From Deltaproteobacteria bacterium (lineage in GTDB: Bacteria > SZUA-79 > Acidulodesulfobacterales > Acidulodesulfobacteraceae), in contig JAMDCP010000018.1 in the NCBI GenBank assembly GCA_023489335.1, positions 108,601-172,600 of the forward strand: a stretch of 64,000 nt of DNA, in the 5' to 3' direction. Both the position numbers and the translations under genes were made by a program. Position 1 is the first letter of the stretch. Each line of letters starts with the position of its first letter. Under the pieces are notes generated by a model. It searched no databases. It saw only the letters and a list, made by a program, of their open reading frames with translations, and was not told the origin of the DNA. Positions 62,798 through 64,000 of the stretch are shown here, in pieces.

Positions 62798-64000
62798 ATG
62801 TTTAGCCCATCAATGTATAATAAAAATGAAGTGCTTTTATCGAATGCCAAAATACCTTTGGTATTGGGAGTTACGGGCCACAGAGATGTTAGAGAAGATG
62901 ATAAAGTAATAATTCAAAAAGAATTAGAAATTTTCTTTTCTACGCTTAGAAAAGATTATCCTAATACACCGCTATATCTTATCTCCGCCCTTGCCGAAGG
63001 GGCGGATAGGATAGCTGCAAGAAGCGCTTTAGATAATGGTTTATCATTAATATCCCATATTCCAATGAAGGTTGAGGATTACAAAAAAGATTTTCCTTTC
63101 TCGGAAAAAGATTTTTATGACCTATTGGAGAAAAGCAAGTATTTTATACCCCCGTTTTATAAAATAAATACAGAAGATAATATTCAAGAGAATGGGTGTC
63201 AAAGGAATTTACAATATGCAAATGCTGGATTTTATATTGCCAACCGATGCCATATTCTTATTGCTCTTTGGGACGGCAAATCTGTTAATAAAATAGGCGG
63301 CACAAGTCATATAGTTAATTATAAATTAAACAATAATGATAAATTAAATGAATATAATGCTAAAATAAAAAAATGTAAATCCCTGTCAGACTTTGAACGC
63401 CGGTTCTTCAGTAATGAATTTAATTTAGGCCCAGTTTATCATATTTTAATTATGAGAGGAAATGAAGATGATACCTCCAAAAATGGCGAAGTTAATAAGA
63501 AATATCAACCTGAATCTAAATACCTATATCCAAATCCGAATACGTTCAACAAATCTTATTATGAAAAAATTTATAAAGACATTGATAATTTTAATAAGAA
63601 TTATACTGAATTCATTAAAGATTATTCAAAAAATGTTGAAAAATCAAGGCAACAAATCCTTTCGGAGCTTCCCGAAGATAAAAAGGCAAATTTAGATTGG
63701 GTAGAAGAGAATTTAATAGATAAATATGCCGTTAGCGATTCAATTTCTATTAAATATAAAAAACAATATTTATTTACATCGAAACTTCTTTATTCGCTTT
63801 CAGTAATTACAGTGCTTGCATTAGTATTGAGTGATTTTATCCGGAATTTATTTTTATTAATCTTGATTATGTTAACATTTTTTATGACTATGATAATTTA
63901 TGAATGGCAAGAAAGTAAAAAATTCGATAATTTGTTTTTAGATAATCGTTTATTTGCAGAAACTATCAGAATTAGATTATTTTTGTATTTTAACGGAATT
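62798..64000 (+). CDS. SLOG-domain protein fused to two-TM SLATT-like effector region (truncated by window end)
   Basis: An open frame runs from ATG 62798 off the window edge (401 codons seen, no stop). The N-terminal ~190 residues form a SLOG (SMF/DprA-LOG) fold: PLVLGVTGHRDVREDD, LYLISALAEGADRIAARSAL, the IPMKVEDYKKDFPF strand-loop, and LIALWDGK...IGGTSHIV, all typical of the nucleotide- or NAD-related ligand-binding family. A charged linker (about 200-325) follows, then two hydrophobic helices (LLYSLSVITVLALVLSDFI; LFLLILIMLTFFMTMIIYEW) and a conserved-looking FAETIRIRLFLYF after them, as in SLATT effectors. SLOG-SLATT pairs are predicted conflict systems in which ligand binding triggers membrane damage. 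The fusion and function are inferred. Confidence 0.75.
   Translation, partial: MFSPSMYNKNEVLLSNAKIPLVLGVTGHRDVREDDKVIIQKELEIFFSTLRKDYPNTPLYLISALAEGADRIAARSALDNGLSLISHIPMKVEDYKKDFPFSEKDFYDLLEKSKYFIPPFYKINTEDNIQENGCQRNLQYANAGFYIANRCHILIALWDGKSVNKIGGTSHIVNYKLNNNDKLNEYNAKIKKCKSLSDFERRFFSNEFNLGPVYHILIMRGNEDDTSKNGEVNKKYQPESKYLYPNPNTFNKSYYEKIYKDIDNFNKNYTEFIKDYSKNVEKSRQQILSELPEDKKANLDWVEENLIDKYAVSDSISIKYKKQYLFTSKLLYSLSVITVLALVLSDFIRNLFLLILIMLTFFMTMIIYEWQESKKFDNLFLDNRLFAETIRIRLFLYFNGI

Noticed and set aside
63462..63695. Plus-strand 77-codon ORF rich in Ile/Asn/Lys
   Set aside because: Out-of-frame shadow inside the SLOG gene, which runs open through the whole region.
1..64000. CRISPR arrays, rRNA genes, replication origin
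   Set aside because: No series of short evenly spaced direct repeats, no rRNA-like sequence and no dnaA-box cluster was seen on reading the window.

Overview
The window is low-GC bacterial chromosomal DNA. Its gene content (pilBTCSR, two sigma-54-dependent response regulators, an xseB-ispA-dxs-tlyA block, a YedE/TusA/DsrE-type sulfur relay cluster and a molybdate/tungstate ABC importer) suggests an anaerobic or sulfur-metabolising deltaproteobacterium-like organism. A lineage such as the Acidulodesulfobacterales (Sva0485 clade) would fit, but that is inference and no marker in the window proves it.

Layout. 1-4.75 kb is a decayed integrated element beside a tRNA-Leu(CAA). It holds two tyrosine recombinases broken by frameshifts, small unknown ORFs and one intact membrane protein of unknown function. 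4.85-6.27 kb is a TnpB-only IS200/IS605-type element. 6.3-7.9 kb holds a small membrane protein and a malate/lactate dehydrogenase. 8.0-12.9 kb (minus strand) is a sulfur-trafficking cluster: seven-bladed propeller, TusA, YedE-type transporter, small membrane protein, three DsrE/F/H-like small proteins, periplasmic rhodanese and a small secreted protein, ended by a clear terminator. A TetR regulator with twin operator sites, cobO and a DUF3857/transglutaminase protein follow, then tRNA-Leu(CAG).

16.4-29.6 kb holds rnr, an AarF/UbiB kinase, ribF and a two-component system on the plus strand, then xseB-ispA-dxs-tlyA-TPR on the minus strand with overlapping genes. 29.7-40.8 kb holds a small membrane protein, a DUF4388 protein, aroE, the type IV pilus motor and regulatory genes pilB-pilT-pilC-pilS-pilR, and truA. 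40.9-51.2 kb is the classic translation and RNA-maturation cluster rimP-nusA-infB-rbfA-nrnA-truB-rpsO-pnp plus an M16 peptidase. 51.2-58.3 kb is a TetR-linked RND pump and an EmrB-type MFS pump. xseA and a minus-strand modABC-type importer follow. The window ends in a truncated plus-strand gene whose product joins a SLOG nucleotide-sensing domain to a two-TM SLATT-like effector region.

Most notable: (1) nrnA is interrupted by a perfect 163-bp inverted duplication with a 100-bp spacer; (2) two roughly 145-bp repeats flank pilT, and each carries an 11-bp hairpin whose stem sequence differs completely while pairing is kept; (3) the SLOG-SLATT candidate immune gene at the right edge; (4) the sulfur relay cluster, including an easily missed 56-residue DsrH/TusB-like gene.
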